Shown: positions 17,366 to 25,894 of the stretch, one piece after another | Numbering within the stretch: position 1 is the first letter of the stretch | Layout of the letters: each line of letters starts with the position of its first letter | From: JAFECT01 sp035551675 | GTDB taxonomy: Bacteria > Pseudomonadota > Alphaproteobacteria > Caulobacterales > Caulobacteraceae | Assembly: GCA_035551675.1 (NCBI GenBank) | Contig: DASZMV010000024.1 | Location: 31,251-95,250 of the forward strand | Direction: 5' to 3' | Length of the DNA stretch: 64,000 nucleotides | The notes under the pieces: generated by a model | Told to the model about the DNA's origin: nothing | What the model saw: only the letters and a program-made list of their open reading frames with translations | Database searches by the model: none | Made by a program: the position numbers and the translations under genes

Positions 17366-17767
17366 ATGCGTCTGGTCGTCGCCTTGCTTCTGTCGGTCAT
17401 CGTCTATGCCGTCACCGCGCTCGCGGGCCTGTGGACCGTTGCGGAGATCTACGCCCTGCCGCCGGGAACCAGCGTCACCGACCCGGCCATGGTGCGCGCG
17501 GTGCTGAGCTGTGCGCCGGTCACGGCGAAGCTGCTGATCATGGCGGCGTGGGTCGTCAGTTCGCTCCTGACCTGCATCGTCGCGGCGCGCTGGGGTGGCG
17601 GCCCGCGCATGGCCTGGGTCGGCGGCCTGGTGGCGCTCGCGGGCGGCGTCTGGATGCTCGCCCAGACCACCCAGCCGATCTGGATGGTCATCGCCGCGAT
17701 CGCGATCCCCCTCGTCATCGCGGCCGCGCTGGGGCTTCGCAAGCCGCCGCGACGGGCAGAGGCGTGA
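17366..17767 (+). CDS. Four-helix integral membrane protein, unknown function
   Basis: 133 residues. Four hydrophobic segments are visible at about 2-26, 52-75, 81-98 and 103-122, followed by a basic tail (RKPPRRAEA). An AGGAG motif lies just before the ATG. No family signature is recognised. The close spacing to the GFA gene suggests co-transcription. The composition matches its neighbours. Confidence 0.7.
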   Translation: MRLVVALLLSVIVYAVTALAGLWTVAEIYALPPGTSVTDPAMVRAVLSCAPVTAKLLIMAAWVVSSLLTCIVAARWGGGPRMAWVGGLVALAGGVWMLAQTTQPIWMVIAAIAIPLVIAAALGLRKPPRRAEA

Positions 17768-17859
17768 CCTCGCGTTGAAAACCCGGTGTAATGTGAGAGC
17801 CTTCATTCCGCCTTGGCCTTCCCGGCAAATGCGCCGCCTCAAACCGACCGGATAAGTCT

Positions 17860-18315
17860 ATGAAACTCGCCGCTCTCGTCGCCGCCTCCCTCGCGGTCTC
17901 GACCCTCGCCGCCGCCCCTGCCCTGGCCCAGAAGGCCGGTCCCGCGCCCGCGACCCCGGTCCAGCCGCCGGTGGTGGACACCGACCCGAACATGGTCGAC
18001 CCCACGCCTGACCAGGCCAAGGCCGCCGAGGACGCCGTCCGCGCCGCCATCGAGGAATTCCGCTCCGGCAAGATCGACTACTCGACCATGACCGACGAGC
18101 TGCACGCCCAACTCCAACCCCAGGCCGAGCACATCCATAACGTCCTGGCCGGCCTCGGCGAGGTGAAGACCCTGCGCGCCGTGATCATGGACAAGGAGGC
18201 CAAGGTCATCTTCCTGCGCGCCGAGTTCTCCAACGGCGCCGCCTACGACTGGGCCGTCCAGATCGCGCCCGACGGCAAGCTGGCGCAACTGGCGCTGCGG
18301 CCGTCGCAGGACTAG
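17860..18315 (+). CDS. Periplasmic hypothetical protein with DUF3887/NTF2-like features
   Basis: 151 residues. The signal peptide ends in PALAQK. A proline-rich linker is followed by a helical segment (DQAKAAEDAVRAAIEEFRSG) and then beta strands ending in YDWAVQIAPDGKLAQLALRP. That terminal pattern resembles the NTF2-like add-on domains found in periplasmic proteins, where a substrate-binding pocket or catalytic partner usually follows. Here the domain stands alone. Function is not assignable. The nearest neighbour upstream ends 90 bp away. Confidence 0.65.
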   Translation: MKLAALVAASLAVSTLAAAPALAQKAGPAPATPVQPPVVDTDPNMVDPTPDQAKAAEDAVRAAIEEFRSGKIDYSTMTDELHAQLQPQAEHIHNVLAGLGEVKTLRAVIMDKEAKVIFLRAEFSNGAAYDWAVQIAPDGKLAQLALRPSQD

Positions 18316-18419
18316 CGCGCTAACTCCACACCTTGCTCGTGGAGCGGCATGCGGCAATCCGTCCGTGAAGCTTAGCAGCACCACGGATCGTAAATTTCCC
18401 TCGCAACCGAGGGACCGCG

Positions 18420-19238
18420 ATGACGATTCACGCTCCGGCTTCGCCCTTCACGGCGGCGCAAGCCGACGCCCACGCCGAAGAGGTGCGCGCGACCAGCCTG
18501 ACCATTCTGCGCGGCGTGCTGCCGGTCGAACTGATCGACCACTGGAGTGCGGCGTTTCAGCCGCTGCTCGCGCAGACCATCGCGGCCGAGGGTGACGATC
18601 CCAATCGCGGCGCCGGGCGTTATTACACGACGCTTCCCTTCATCGAACCGTGGGCCGATCCGGCGGTGATCGACAACGACGCGATCATGGCGGTGGTCGA
18701 GCGCCTGATCGGCGCCGACGGCGTGCTCTGCCAACTCGCCGCCGACACGCCGGTCGAGGGTTCGCAATATCAGCACCTGCATCGCGACACGCAATTGCTG
18801 TTCCCCGAAACGGGCGCGGAGACGCCCGCCTATCAGCTCGCCGTCAACTTCGCGCTGGTCGACGTCACCGCCGACAACGGCCCGATGGAGTACGCGCCCG
18901 GCACCCACATGATGTCGAAGGCCGACGGCCTCGCCGCGGTCGCCAACGGCGACATCCCGCTCGTGCAGGGTTTGATGAACCGCGGCGATGTGATGATCCG
19001 CGACGTGCGCCACATCCACCGCGGCACGCCCAATCCGTCGCAGACGCCACGTCCGATGGTGGTGATCGGCTATTCCCGCCGCTGGCTGAACCGCCCCGAG
19101 GTCGGCATCCGCATCCCGCGTCCGACGCTGGAACGGCTCCCCGAACGCGCGCGCCAGTGGCTGCGCTTCAACACCGTGTTCGACACCGTGGAGGAAGCCG
19201 TAAGCGGCGGCGAAAGCTACCGCGACTTCGCGTACTGA
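18420..19238 (+). CDS. Phytanoyl-CoA dioxygenase (PhyH) family protein
   Basis: 272 residues. The PhyH-type double-stranded beta-helix is identified by the iron triad. H-x-D is in QHLHRDTQL (about residue 121-123) and the distal His is in RHIHRGTPNPS (about 198), followed by the 2-oxoglutarate-binding Arg region (PRPMVVIGYSRRW). Family members hydroxylate small molecules such as acyl-CoAs, ectoine or secondary metabolites. The substrate cannot be named. The start is preceded by GAGGGACCGCG. The HSL-type esterase gene follows on the same strand 60 bp downstream, so co-transcription is possible. Confidence 0.87.
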   Translation: MTIHAPASPFTAAQADAHAEEVRATSLTILRGVLPVELIDHWSAAFQPLLAQTIAAEGDDPNRGAGRYYTTLPFIEPWADPAVIDNDAIMAVVERLIGADGVLCQLAADTPVEGSQYQHLHRDTQLLFPETGAETPAYQLAVNFALVDVTADNGPMEYAPGTHMMSKADGLAAVANGDIPLVQGLMNRGDVMIRDVRHIHRGTPNPSQTPRPMVVIGYSRRWLNRPEVGIRIPRPTLERLPERARQWLRFNTVFDTVEEAVSGGESYRDFAY

Positions 19239-19299
19239 TCCTGCCGAGCGGCACAGCGCAGGGGGTTGCGCCCCTCCCGCTTTGCCGGATGATCCGGCC

Positions 19300-20274
19300 A
19301 TGACACGATCCAGCCGCCACCTCGTCGACCCCGAGCTCCACGACTTCCTGGACGCCTGGCCAACCGTCGTCCTCGACCCGGAGCTGCTGGCCCTCGTTCG
19401 GGCCCGCGACCTGCCGATCCCGGTCGTCGACAATCCGGCCGCGCAAGCCGTTGTGCTCGAACATCATCGCGCGTCCGGCCCCGATGGCGCGCCCGACATA
19501 GCGCTGCGCGTCTACCGCCCGTCGAACCAGAGCGGCCCGCTGCCCTGCATCTTTCACATTCACGGCGGCGGTTTCGTCGCCGGAGACACCGATGAGATCG
19601 AAGCGATCCACCGCGCGCGCGTCGCCGATCTCGGCTGCGTACTCACCACCCTCGACTATCGCCTGGCGCCGGAGACGCGGTTTCCCGGCAACATCGAGGA
19701 CTGCTACGCGACGCTCGCCTGGGTATTCAGGAACGCCGGCGCGCTGCGTATCGACACGTCACGCCTGGGCGTCGTCGGCGAAAGCGCGGGCGGCGGTCTC
19801 GCCGCAGCCTTGGCGCTGCTCGCGCGCGATCGCGGCGAATACAGGCTCGCCTTCCAGCACCTGATCTATCCGATGCTCGACGACCGCACCTGCGCGACGA
19901 GCGACCCGCATCCCTACGCCGGCGAGTTCATCTGGACGCCGCACAACAACGCCTTCGGTTGGAGCGCGCTGCTCGGCGTCGAGCCCGGCTCGCCGGGCGT
20001 GTCGCCCTACGCCGCCGCCGCACGCGCCGAAAACCTCGAGGGCCTGCCGCCGACCTTTGTCTCGACCGGCGCGCTCGATCTCTTCGTCGATGAGGACATC
20101 GACTACGTCCGCCGGCTGAACCGGGCCGGCGTGCCGGTGGAGTTCCACCTCTATCCTGGCGGTTTCCACGGCTACGACCTGCACCCCACCGCCCGCGTCG
20201 CCACCCAAGCCCGCGCCGACAGCCGCGCGGCCCTGCAGCGGTTCCTGTCCGGCGAACCTGCCCAAGTTTTGTAA
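19300..20274 (+). CDS. HSL-family alpha/beta hydrolase (carboxylesterase)
   Basis: 324 residues from ATG 19300; TTG 19282 is also in frame. The hormone-sensitive-lipase signature is complete. The oxyanion-hole motif HIHGGGF is at about 86-92. The nucleophile elbow GESAGG is at about 159-164. The Asp is in TGALDLFVDE (about 260) and the His in GGFHGYD (about 289). Such enzymes hydrolyse short-chain acyl esters in the cytoplasm; no signal peptide is present. It follows the PhyH gene and is followed by a pair of secreted proteins. Confidence 0.92.
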   Translation: MTRSSRHLVDPELHDFLDAWPTVVLDPELLALVRARDLPIPVVDNPAAQAVVLEHHRASGPDGAPDIALRVYRPSNQSGPLPCIFHIHGGGFVAGDTDEIEAIHRARVADLGCVLTTLDYRLAPETRFPGNIEDCYATLAWVFRNAGALRIDTSRLGVVGESAGGGLAAALALLARDRGEYRLAFQHLIYPMLDDRTCATSDPHPYAGEFIWTPHNNAFGWSALLGVEPGSPGVSPYAAAARAENLEGLPPTFVSTGALDLFVDEDIDYVRRLNRAGVPVEFHLYPGGFHGYDLHPTARVATQARADSRAALQRFLSGEPAQVL

Positions 20275-20318
20275 TTGAATTTCGCTCCTAGGTCGTATAG
20301 CTTGGCCTGGGGGTATTC

Positions 20319-21026
20319 ATGCGAATTCAGCTACTTGCGACCGGTACGGCGCTTGCCTTCGCCTGTGCGGCTCCAGCCGCCCTGGCGCAAGCCACGTCTG
20401 CGCCTGAAGCCGCGTCCACTCCGGCCGCCGCGTCGGCGCCGGCTCTGCCGGTCCCTGCGCCGACGGTGCAAGCGCCGGCGCCCGTGGCGACGCACGTGGC
20501 CGCGAACACCGTCATCGTGATCGAAATCACTGAGCTCATCTCGACCAAGATCCAGAAGAAGGGCGACATGTTCACCCTGAAACTTGCGGAGCCGATCAAG
20601 CTCGGCGACGTCGTGGTCGTACCCGCGGACACGCCGGGGATGGGCCAGGTGGTCGATACCGCCCCGCCTGGTTTCGGCGGCGCGCCCGGCAAGCTCGTGC
20701 TCGCCGCGCGTTACCTCGAACTCAACGGCAAGCACATCCCGATCCACGCCCTGAAACTCGGCGGATCGGGCCAGGATCGCAACCGGCTCGCTTTGGCCAT
20801 GAGCGCGATGCCCTACGTCGGGATAGCCAGCATCCTCATTCAGGGCGGCCAGATGGAAATCCCGCCTGGCTCGCATGCGCTGGCGAAACTCGGTGTCGAT
20901 CTGCCGGCGCCTGACGCGTCGCCGGCGATGGCCGCCGATCCTACACCCGCAGCCGCGCCGGCGCCGACCACCGCCGCGCCCGCACCAACGACATCCAACA
21001 CCACCCCGCAAGGAACGCCTCAATGA
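20319..21026 (+). CDS. Secreted beta-rich protein with Ala/Pro linkers
   Basis: 235 residues. The signal peptide ends in AALAQA. Low-complexity Ala/Pro/Thr segments flank a core at about 65-190: VIVIEITELISTKIQKKGD, then VVVPADTPGMGQVV, then LVLAARYLELNGKHIPI. The core looks like a small beta barrel in which a 'can be made stable or tunable' value such as GDVVVVPADT precedes a transit loop. Similar domains occur in many secreted proteobacterial proteins of unknown role. Its stop overlaps the start of the next gene by four bases (ATGA), so the two are translationally coupled and probably work together. Confidence 0.65.
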   Translation: MRIQLLATGTALAFACAAPAALAQATSAPEAASTPAAASAPALPVPAPTVQAPAPVATHVAANTVIVIEITELISTKIQKKGDMFTLKLAEPIKLGDVVVVPADTPGMGQVVDTAPPGFGGAPGKLVLAARYLELNGKHIPIHALKLGGSGQDRNRLALAMSAMPYVGIASILIQGGQMEIPPGSHALAKLGVDLPAPDASPAMAADPTPAAAPAPTTAAPAPTTSNTTPQGTPQ

Positions 21027-21550
21027 CCAAGATCAAGACAATCCTGTTCGCCGCCGGCGCGCTTCTCGCCGCCGGCGCGGTCTCCGCGCCTGCCATCGCC
21101 GGCGACCAACCCGCGGCCGCGCCCGCGCCCGCAGACGCATCCACCTCGCGTGTCGGCACGCCGGAAGCAGGTAAGGGTCAGATCGTGTTCTTCCGTCCCA
21201 GCGCCGCCGGCATGCTGTTGAGCTTCACGGTGCACGAGGGCGACAAGGGCATGGTGAAACTCGGCAACGCCACCTACCAGGTGCTCAGCGCCGATCCTGG
21301 CGCACACACCTACATGATCGAGTCCGAGGCAAGGGACACCCTGACCCTCGAGGTCGAGGCCGGCGAGACCTATTATGTGAAGCAGACGATGGCCATGGGT
21401 CTGATCGTCGGCCACCCGCGCCTGAACCTTTCCGACCAGGACAGCTTCGATAAGATTAAGTACCTGAAGCTGTCGAAGCTGAAGCCGACCGACAAGAACG
21501 CGGGCGGCGCCAAGACCGACGCCAAGACCGACACCGCCGAACCGAAATAG
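21023..21550 (+). CDS. DUF2846-like secreted protein
   Basis: 175 residues. The signal peptide ends in PAIAGD. The core has the DUF2846-type pattern: GQIVFFRPSAAGMLLSFTV, then LGNATYQVLSADPGAHTY, then EAGETYYVKQTMAMGLIVG. It ends in a lysine/threonine-rich tail (KTDAKTDTAEPK). Members are small periplasmic or lipid-anchored beta-sandwich proteins of unknown function; no lipobox cysteine is visible here. It is coupled to the upstream gene by an ATGA overlap. Confidence 0.7.
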   Translation: MTKIKTILFAAGALLAAGAVSAPAIAGDQPAAAPAPADASTSRVGTPEAGKGQIVFFRPSAAGMLLSFTVHEGDKGMVKLGNATYQVLSADPGAHTYMIESEARDTLTLEVEAGETYYVKQTMAMGLIVGHPRLNLSDQDSFDKIKYLKLSKLKPTDKNAGGAKTDAKTDTAEPK

Positions 21551-21560
21551 TGACCAAGCT

Positions 21561-21590
21561 ACCGGCTGCGACTTTCGGGTCGCGGCCGGT
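21561..21590 (+). terminator. Possible hairpin end of the 20319-21550 operon
   Basis: An imperfect stem (ACCGGC-T-GCGAC facing GTCGC-G-GCCGGT, one mismatch) lies 11 bp after the DUF2846-like stop codon. No T-run follows, so factor-dependent termination or simple mRNA protection is as likely as intrinsic termination. Confidence 0.35.
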
Positions 21591-21677
21591 CCCGGCGGCC
21601 CAAAATTTCGGCTGACCAAAGATTCATTTGCCTTTGGGAAGGCGAACCGGTCCCATTCCAGAAAATCGGGGACCGTC

Positions 21678-22819
21678 ATGAACCGCCGCGCCTTTGCCCT
21701 TCTCGCCGCCTCGGCGCTGGTCCTGCCGGCCGCGCGGGCGCTCGCCTTCGACAAACTTCCCGACCTCGACGCGGTCACCGCCGATGCGCTGAAGGACTCC
21801 AAGGTCCCCGCGGTCGGCGTCCTGGTGATCGCGGATGGGAAGGTTGCGGGCGAGGCCGTGCGCGGCGTGCGGCGTAACGACCGACCCGATCCGGTCACGC
21901 GGAGCGACGTCTGGCACATCGGATCCAACGGCAAGGCGATGACTGCAACCATGGTCGCACGCCTGGTCGAACGCGGCGTGCTGAGCTGGGACGCGCCGCT
22001 GGAAAAGATGCTGCCCGAGCTCGCGGCCGGGATGCAGCCGGCCTATCGCTCGGTGAACCTGGTCATGCTGATGGCGCACCACGCCGGCCTGCCGCATGAT
22101 TATCACGACGAGAAGGCGATCCTCCCGTTCTTCGACGACCCGCGCTCCACCACGCTTCAGCGGCTCGACTATTTCAAGCTCGCGCTCAGCGAGGCGCCGG
22201 TGAACACGCCGGGCGCCGCGTTCAGCTATTCCAACACCGGATTTCTTTTGGCCGGCGCCTGCGCCGAACAGGCGACGGGGCTCAGCTACGAAGAGCTGAT
22301 GCGGCGCGAAGTCTTCGCGCCGCTGGGCATGGCCAGCGCCGAGATCGGGTCACCCACGACCCGATGACGCGCGGTCACGTCGGCGGCCATCCGGCGAGCG
22401 ACAAGGAATCGATCCCGCGCTTCTACGGGCCCGCCGGAAACATGTTCATGTCGCTGGACGACTGGGCGCGTTTCGCCATCGACCAGATCGACGGCTGGCA
22501 CGGTCACGGCAAGCTGCTGAACGCTGCGACCTATCGCAAGCTGCAGACGCCGGCGTATCCGCCCGACACCGCGGGTCTCGGCTGGGGCGCGTCGCCGAGC
22601 CCGCTCGGGCGCAAGGGGCCGGGACTGACTCACGCCGGCTCCGACGGCACCTTCTACGCCATCATCTGCCTGTTCCCCGAGTCGCGCTCGGGCCTGCTGG
22701 TCGCGGCCAACGCCGGCGAAGCCATGGGCGGCGACAAGGTGGTGAAGGCCGCGATCACCCCGCTGTTGCCCTGCGTGTCCGACCCGGCCCCGGCCGCTCC
22801 CGCCAAACCGGCGCCGTGA
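21678..22819 (+). pseudogene. Serine hydrolase (beta-lactamase/DD-peptidase-like), split by a frameshift
   Basis: The two parts are 21678-22367 (229 residues) and 22364-22819 (151 residues). Together they make one class-C-type serine hydrolase of normal length. The first part has a signal peptide, S83-x-x-K86 (GSNGKAM) and Y-S-N (FSYSNTGF, about 183). The second carries the third motif, H-A-G (LTHAGSDG), and the C-terminal strands. A single missing base near 22350-22364 would explain the break: the reading frame moves back by one. The parts overlap as ATGA, so translation of the second part could in principle restart. Members include esterases and D-aminopeptidases. Whether this is a true mutation or a sequencing error is open. 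Confidence 0.8.
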
Positions 22820-22898
22820 CGCGGCGCGAAGCGCATCGATTTATCGCCTCCAATTGAAGCGCTGCGCGCCGACACGCGCACAACCGCTCTGCGTCCTC

Positions 22899-23121
22899 TG
22901 CGCTTCTCTGCGTCTTCTTTTTAAAAGGTCCACTCCGGCAGCGGTGGCGCAGGCGTCTGCGGGAATGTCTGGCGGCTTGCCACCGGGCATCGACGGCCGC
23001 GCCTGATGTTCGCGTCGGCGACGATTTGAAGATGAGGACGCAGAGAAGCGCGGAGCACGCAGCGCTGAATCGCGCTCGATCCTGCGACCGACTTGTAAAA
23101 ATAAGGCCCTTCGGGCGCGAA
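22899..23121. repeat. Tandem inverted-repeat element, copy 1
   Basis: About 223 bp, repeated at +282 bp with high identity. The left arm GCGCTTCTCTGCGTC (at about 22900) faces GACGCAGAGAAGCGC (about 23037), forming an inverted repeat around a conserved core (TTTTTAAAAGGTCCACT, then GGAATGTCTGGCGGCTTGCC, then GCGACGATTTGAAGATGAG). A shared right-hand tail (GAATCGCGCTCGATCCTGCG) follows. There is no ORF or transposase. It is probably a non-autonomous mobile or structured repeat. Confidence 0.8.
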
Positions 23122-23178
23122 GCGCTTTCAATAGCATCGTGTCCAATCGGAGCGCGCCGCCAAAGCACCCACCACAGC
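23122..23178. other. Spacer between the two tandem repeat copies
   Basis: A 57-bp unique stretch separating the two copies. Nothing else is recognisable in it. Confidence 0.4.
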
Positions 23179-23403
23179 TCCGCGCTTCTCTGCGTCCTCT
23201 TTTTAAAAGGTCCACTACGGCAGCGGCGGCGCAGGGGTCCGCGGGGAATGTCTGGCGGCTTGCCACCGGGCATCGACGGCTGCGCCGGATGTTCGTGTCG
23301 GCGACGATTTGAAGATGAGGACGCAGAGAAGCGCGGAGCACGCGGCGCTGAATCGCGCTCGATCCTGCGACCGGCTGTACGAATAGAGGCCTTCGGGCGC
23401 GGT
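23179..23403. repeat. Tandem inverted-repeat element, copy 2
   Basis: Second copy of the element at 22899-23121, offset by exactly 282 bp at both the core and the right arm. The arms are CCGCGCTTCTCTGCGTCCTC (about 23180-23199) and its complement near 23317-23336, which is a longer perfect pairing than in copy 1. Differences from copy 1 are scattered point changes. The stretch from about 23404 to 23528 shows nothing I can identify. Confidence 0.8.
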
Positions 23404-23528
23404 CAACGTGACCAGGGACTCGCGCGAGCATTCCATCTTTGGACATTAAGCGCGCTGCGGGATTTGCAAGGACCATGTTATGCTCGAGGCGAGGCATGGT
23501 CTTTGACATCGCTATTGGAAGACCGATC

Positions 23529-23620
23529 ACCGTAAATACGGTTGATTTACGGAGACGGAGCGTACCGCAAATGCGGCGCTTACCAGACGGAGCTTACCGT
23601 AAATACGGTTGATTTACGGT
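23529..23620. repeat. Three iterated palindromes overlapping the stop of the ATP12 gene
   Basis: Two identical 24-nt palindromic units (ACCGTAAAT, spacer, ATTTACGG at 23529-23552 and 23596-23619) flank a diverged unit (ACCGCAAATGCGGCGCTTACC from 23564). Short AGACGGAGC linkers separate them, with start-to-start spacing of 35 and 32 bp. The TAA stop codon of the minus-strand ATP12 gene (23614-23616) lies inside the third unit. There is no T-run on either strand. Confidence 0.8.
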
Positions 23621-24336
23621 GCGTCCGCCGCGTCGAGCCACTTTCCGACGCTGATCGCGTCCTCGCCCATCGCCTTGGCGCGCTCGGCGGCTTCGGCGTC
23701 TTCGCCCCACTGTTCGACCTGGAAACGTTCATCAAGGCGAGACAGATCGAATGCCGTGACCGCGTCCAGCTCGCCCTTCAGCACCGCGAACGCGAGGATC
23801 GCCGAGCCGAACAGCGAGGTAGCCCAGGTGAGGCCGGTCAGGGCGAAATCGTCGAGGTCGAGCGCCAGTTCGCGGACGCGCGCTACGGTCGCTTCCGGCT
23901 GGGGCTTGTGCAGAATGCCGGTCGCGCGTTCGAACGTCAGGCCTAGGTCGCGCTCGGCCCAGTCGAGCATCGGACCCCAGCGTTCGATCTGCCGCTCGAC
24001 CAGCTTCGCCGGCGTATCCGCGAAGTAACACAGCGCGTCCGCTGCGGCGTAGCGCGCGACCTCGTCGGCGACCGCCTCGCGCGCCTTCGACACGCGGTCG
24101 ATGGCGGTGAACGCAAGCCGGGTGAGTGGCATCGTCGCCAGTTCGAGATATTCGCCGACATCGTCCCACTCATGCGCGACCAGTTGCGCCAAGGCCCGTG
24201 TCGGCAACGCCAGCCGCGCGCGCCGCGGAGTGAGCGCGGGTCGGCCGTCGAGCAGGATGGTGAATCCGGCTTCACCGTGGGGGCCTACGGCGGCGGCTTT
24301 CCAGAAGCGCCGGGGTTTGCTGTCGTTTTCGTTCAT
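23614..24336 (-). CDS. ATP12 family chaperone (F1-ATPase assembly)
   Basis: 240 residues from ATG 24336; the open frame extends further upstream but lacks family similarity. The ATP12 pattern is clear: RRFWKAAAVGPHGEAGFTIL and LDGRPALTPRRARLALPT at the start, LVAHEWDDVGEYL, and MPLTRLAFTAIDRV. Mitochondrial ATP12 binds the F1 alpha subunit before assembly. Alphaproteobacterial homologues are assigned the same role by similarity. It is divergent from the DUF1800 gene, with 82 bp between starts. Its stop codon sits inside an iterated palindrome. Confidence 0.9.
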   Translation of the reverse strand: MNENDSKPRRFWKAAAVGPHGEAGFTILLDGRPALTPRRARLALPTRALAQLVAHEWDDVGEYLELATMPLTRLAFTAIDRVSKAREAVADEVARYAAADALCYFADTPAKLVERQIERWGPMLDWAERDLGLTFERATGILHKPQPEATVARVRELALDLDDFALTGLTWATSLFGSAILAFAVLKGELDAVTAFDLSRLDERFQVEQWGEDAEAAERAKAMGEDAISVGKWLDAADAP

Positions 24337-24418
24337 CGCGGAGTCAGTTTGTCGGGTCCAATCTCGACGGAGGCGACCCGGCGGGGCCGTTCCAGACGTA
24401 AGCGTGCGGAGAGTGGAG

Positions 24419-25894
24419 ATGGCGCAGAACCCGCCCGGACTGCAAGCGGCGATCGCCGCCACCCGTTTCGGTCTGGGCGCGCGGCCCGGCGAGATCGAGG
24501 CCGCGACCGCCGATCCGAAGGCCTGGCTGATCCGCCAGATAAGGCCGCAAGGCGCCGACCAGCCGGCCGGGTCTTTCGCCAACGCCCGCGACCAGCTCAT
24601 CGCGCTCGCCGGCTATCGCGAGGACCGCAAAGAGGCCAAAGCCGAGGGCGTCGCCCTGCCCAAGGCCGCCAGGCGCATGGCCGCGCAACCGGCCTCGATG
24701 GCCATTGCCGATACCGCTGTTCCTGCCGCACCCGCCATGGACGCCGATGCCCAGCGCAAGGCCGACATGCTGAAGACCGAGCTTAAGTCGGTGCGCAACC
24801 AGGCCGGGGAGGAGTTCCTCGCCCGCGCCCAACTCGCGGCCTCGACGCCCGACAGTTTCCGGGAACGATGGGCGACCTTCTGGTTCAACCACTTCACCGT
24901 CTCGGCGGTGAAGCTCGAGTCCGCCGTGGTGACCGGTCCGTTCGAGCGCGAGGCGATCCGTCCGCGCGTGTTCGGCCGCTTCGAGGAACTGCTGGTCGCT
25001 TCCAGCACCCACCCGGCCATGCTGCTCTACCTCGATCAGGCGCGCTCGGCGGGCCCGAACTCGATCGGCGGTCGGACGCGCAAGCTCGGGCTGAACGAGA
25101 ACCTCGCGCGCGAGATCATGGAGTTGCACACCGTCGGCGCCGACGCGGGCTACACCCAGGCGGACGTGACCGAGTTCGCGCGCGCGCTCACCGGCTGGTC
25201 GGTGGGCGGTCCCAAGGACGCCGGACGCGGCTTCGACGGTCGCTACCTGTTCCGCGCCGCCATCCACGAGCCGGGCGGGCGCGAGATCATGGGCCGCCAG
25301 TACGACCAGTCCGGCGAGGCCCAGGCGCGCGCGGTGCTGCACGCCCTCGCCATCGACCCGCGCACGGCGAAACACATCAGCCGCAAGCTCGCCATCCACT
25401 TCGTCGCCGACGATCCGCCGCCGGCCCTGGTCGATCGCTTGAGCGACGCCTGGATGAAGTCCGACGGCCGGCTGGACGTCGTCGCACGCGCGCTGATCGA
25501 GGCGCCGGAAGCGTGGGATCCGCAGGCGCGCAAGTTCAAGACGCCGTACGAGTTCGTCGTCTCCGGCTATCGCGCCGCGGGGGTGCAGCCGACTAAGGTC
25601 GAACACCTGCGCATCCTCACTGCGCTCGGCCAGAAGCCGTTCAGCCCGCCCTCGCCCAAGGGCTGGTCCGACGAAGCCGCCGATTGGGCGACGTCGGACG
25701 GCGTGATCAAGCGACTGGAGTGGGCCAAGGGCTTCGCCGTCGTCGTGGGCCCGCTGGTCGATCCCGTCGCCACCGCCAGGTCGTCGCTCGGCGCGCGGCT
25801 CAGCGAGCGCACCGCCACCGCCGTCGCCCGCGCCGAAAGCCGGCCCGAGGCGCTCGCCCTTCTTCTCATGTCGCCGGAGTTTCAGCGCCGATGA
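24419..25894 (+). CDS. DUF1800 domain-containing protein
   Basis: 491 residues from ATG 24419, with a GGAGAGTGGAG ribosome site. It lacks a clear signal peptide. The DUF1800 signatures are strong: RFGLGARPGEIE near the start, RERWATFWFNHF, NENLAREIMELHTVG followed by GYTQADVTEFARALTGW, and AKHISRKLAIHFVADDPP. Function is not established. DUF1800 and DUF1501 genes occur together in many proteobacteria and planctomycetes. Here the stop overlaps the start of the DUF1501 gene as ATGA, so the two are translationally coupled. Confidence 0.92.
   Translation: MAQNPPGLQAAIAATRFGLGARPGEIEAATADPKAWLIRQIRPQGADQPAGSFANARDQLIALAGYREDRKEAKAEGVALPKAARRMAAQPASMAIADTAVPAAPAMDADAQRKADMLKTELKSVRNQAGEEFLARAQLAASTPDSFRERWATFWFNHFTVSAVKLESAVVTGPFEREAIRPRVFGRFEELLVASSTHPAMLLYLDQARSAGPNSIGGRTRKLGLNENLAREIMELHTVGADAGYTQADVTEFARALTGWSVGGPKDAGRGFDGRYLFRAAIHEPGGREIMGRQYDQSGEAQARAVLHALAIDPRTAKHISRKLAIHFVADDPPPALVDRLSDAWMKSDGRLDVVARALIEAPEAWDPQARKFKTPYEFVVSGYRAAGVQPTKVEHLRILTALGQKPFSPPSPKGWSDEAADWATSDGVIKRLEWAKGFAVVVGPLVDPVATARSSLGARLSERTATAVARAESRPEALALLLMSPEFQRR

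Noticed and set aside
22899..23403. Insertion sequence
   Set aside because: The elements have no coding content or transposase motif; a non-autonomous repeat is the most that can be supported.
23529..23620. CRISPR-like repeat array
   Set aside because: Only three units with near-identical linkers, 32-35 bp period, palindromic symmetry and no cas genes; the linkers are repeated, not unique spacers.
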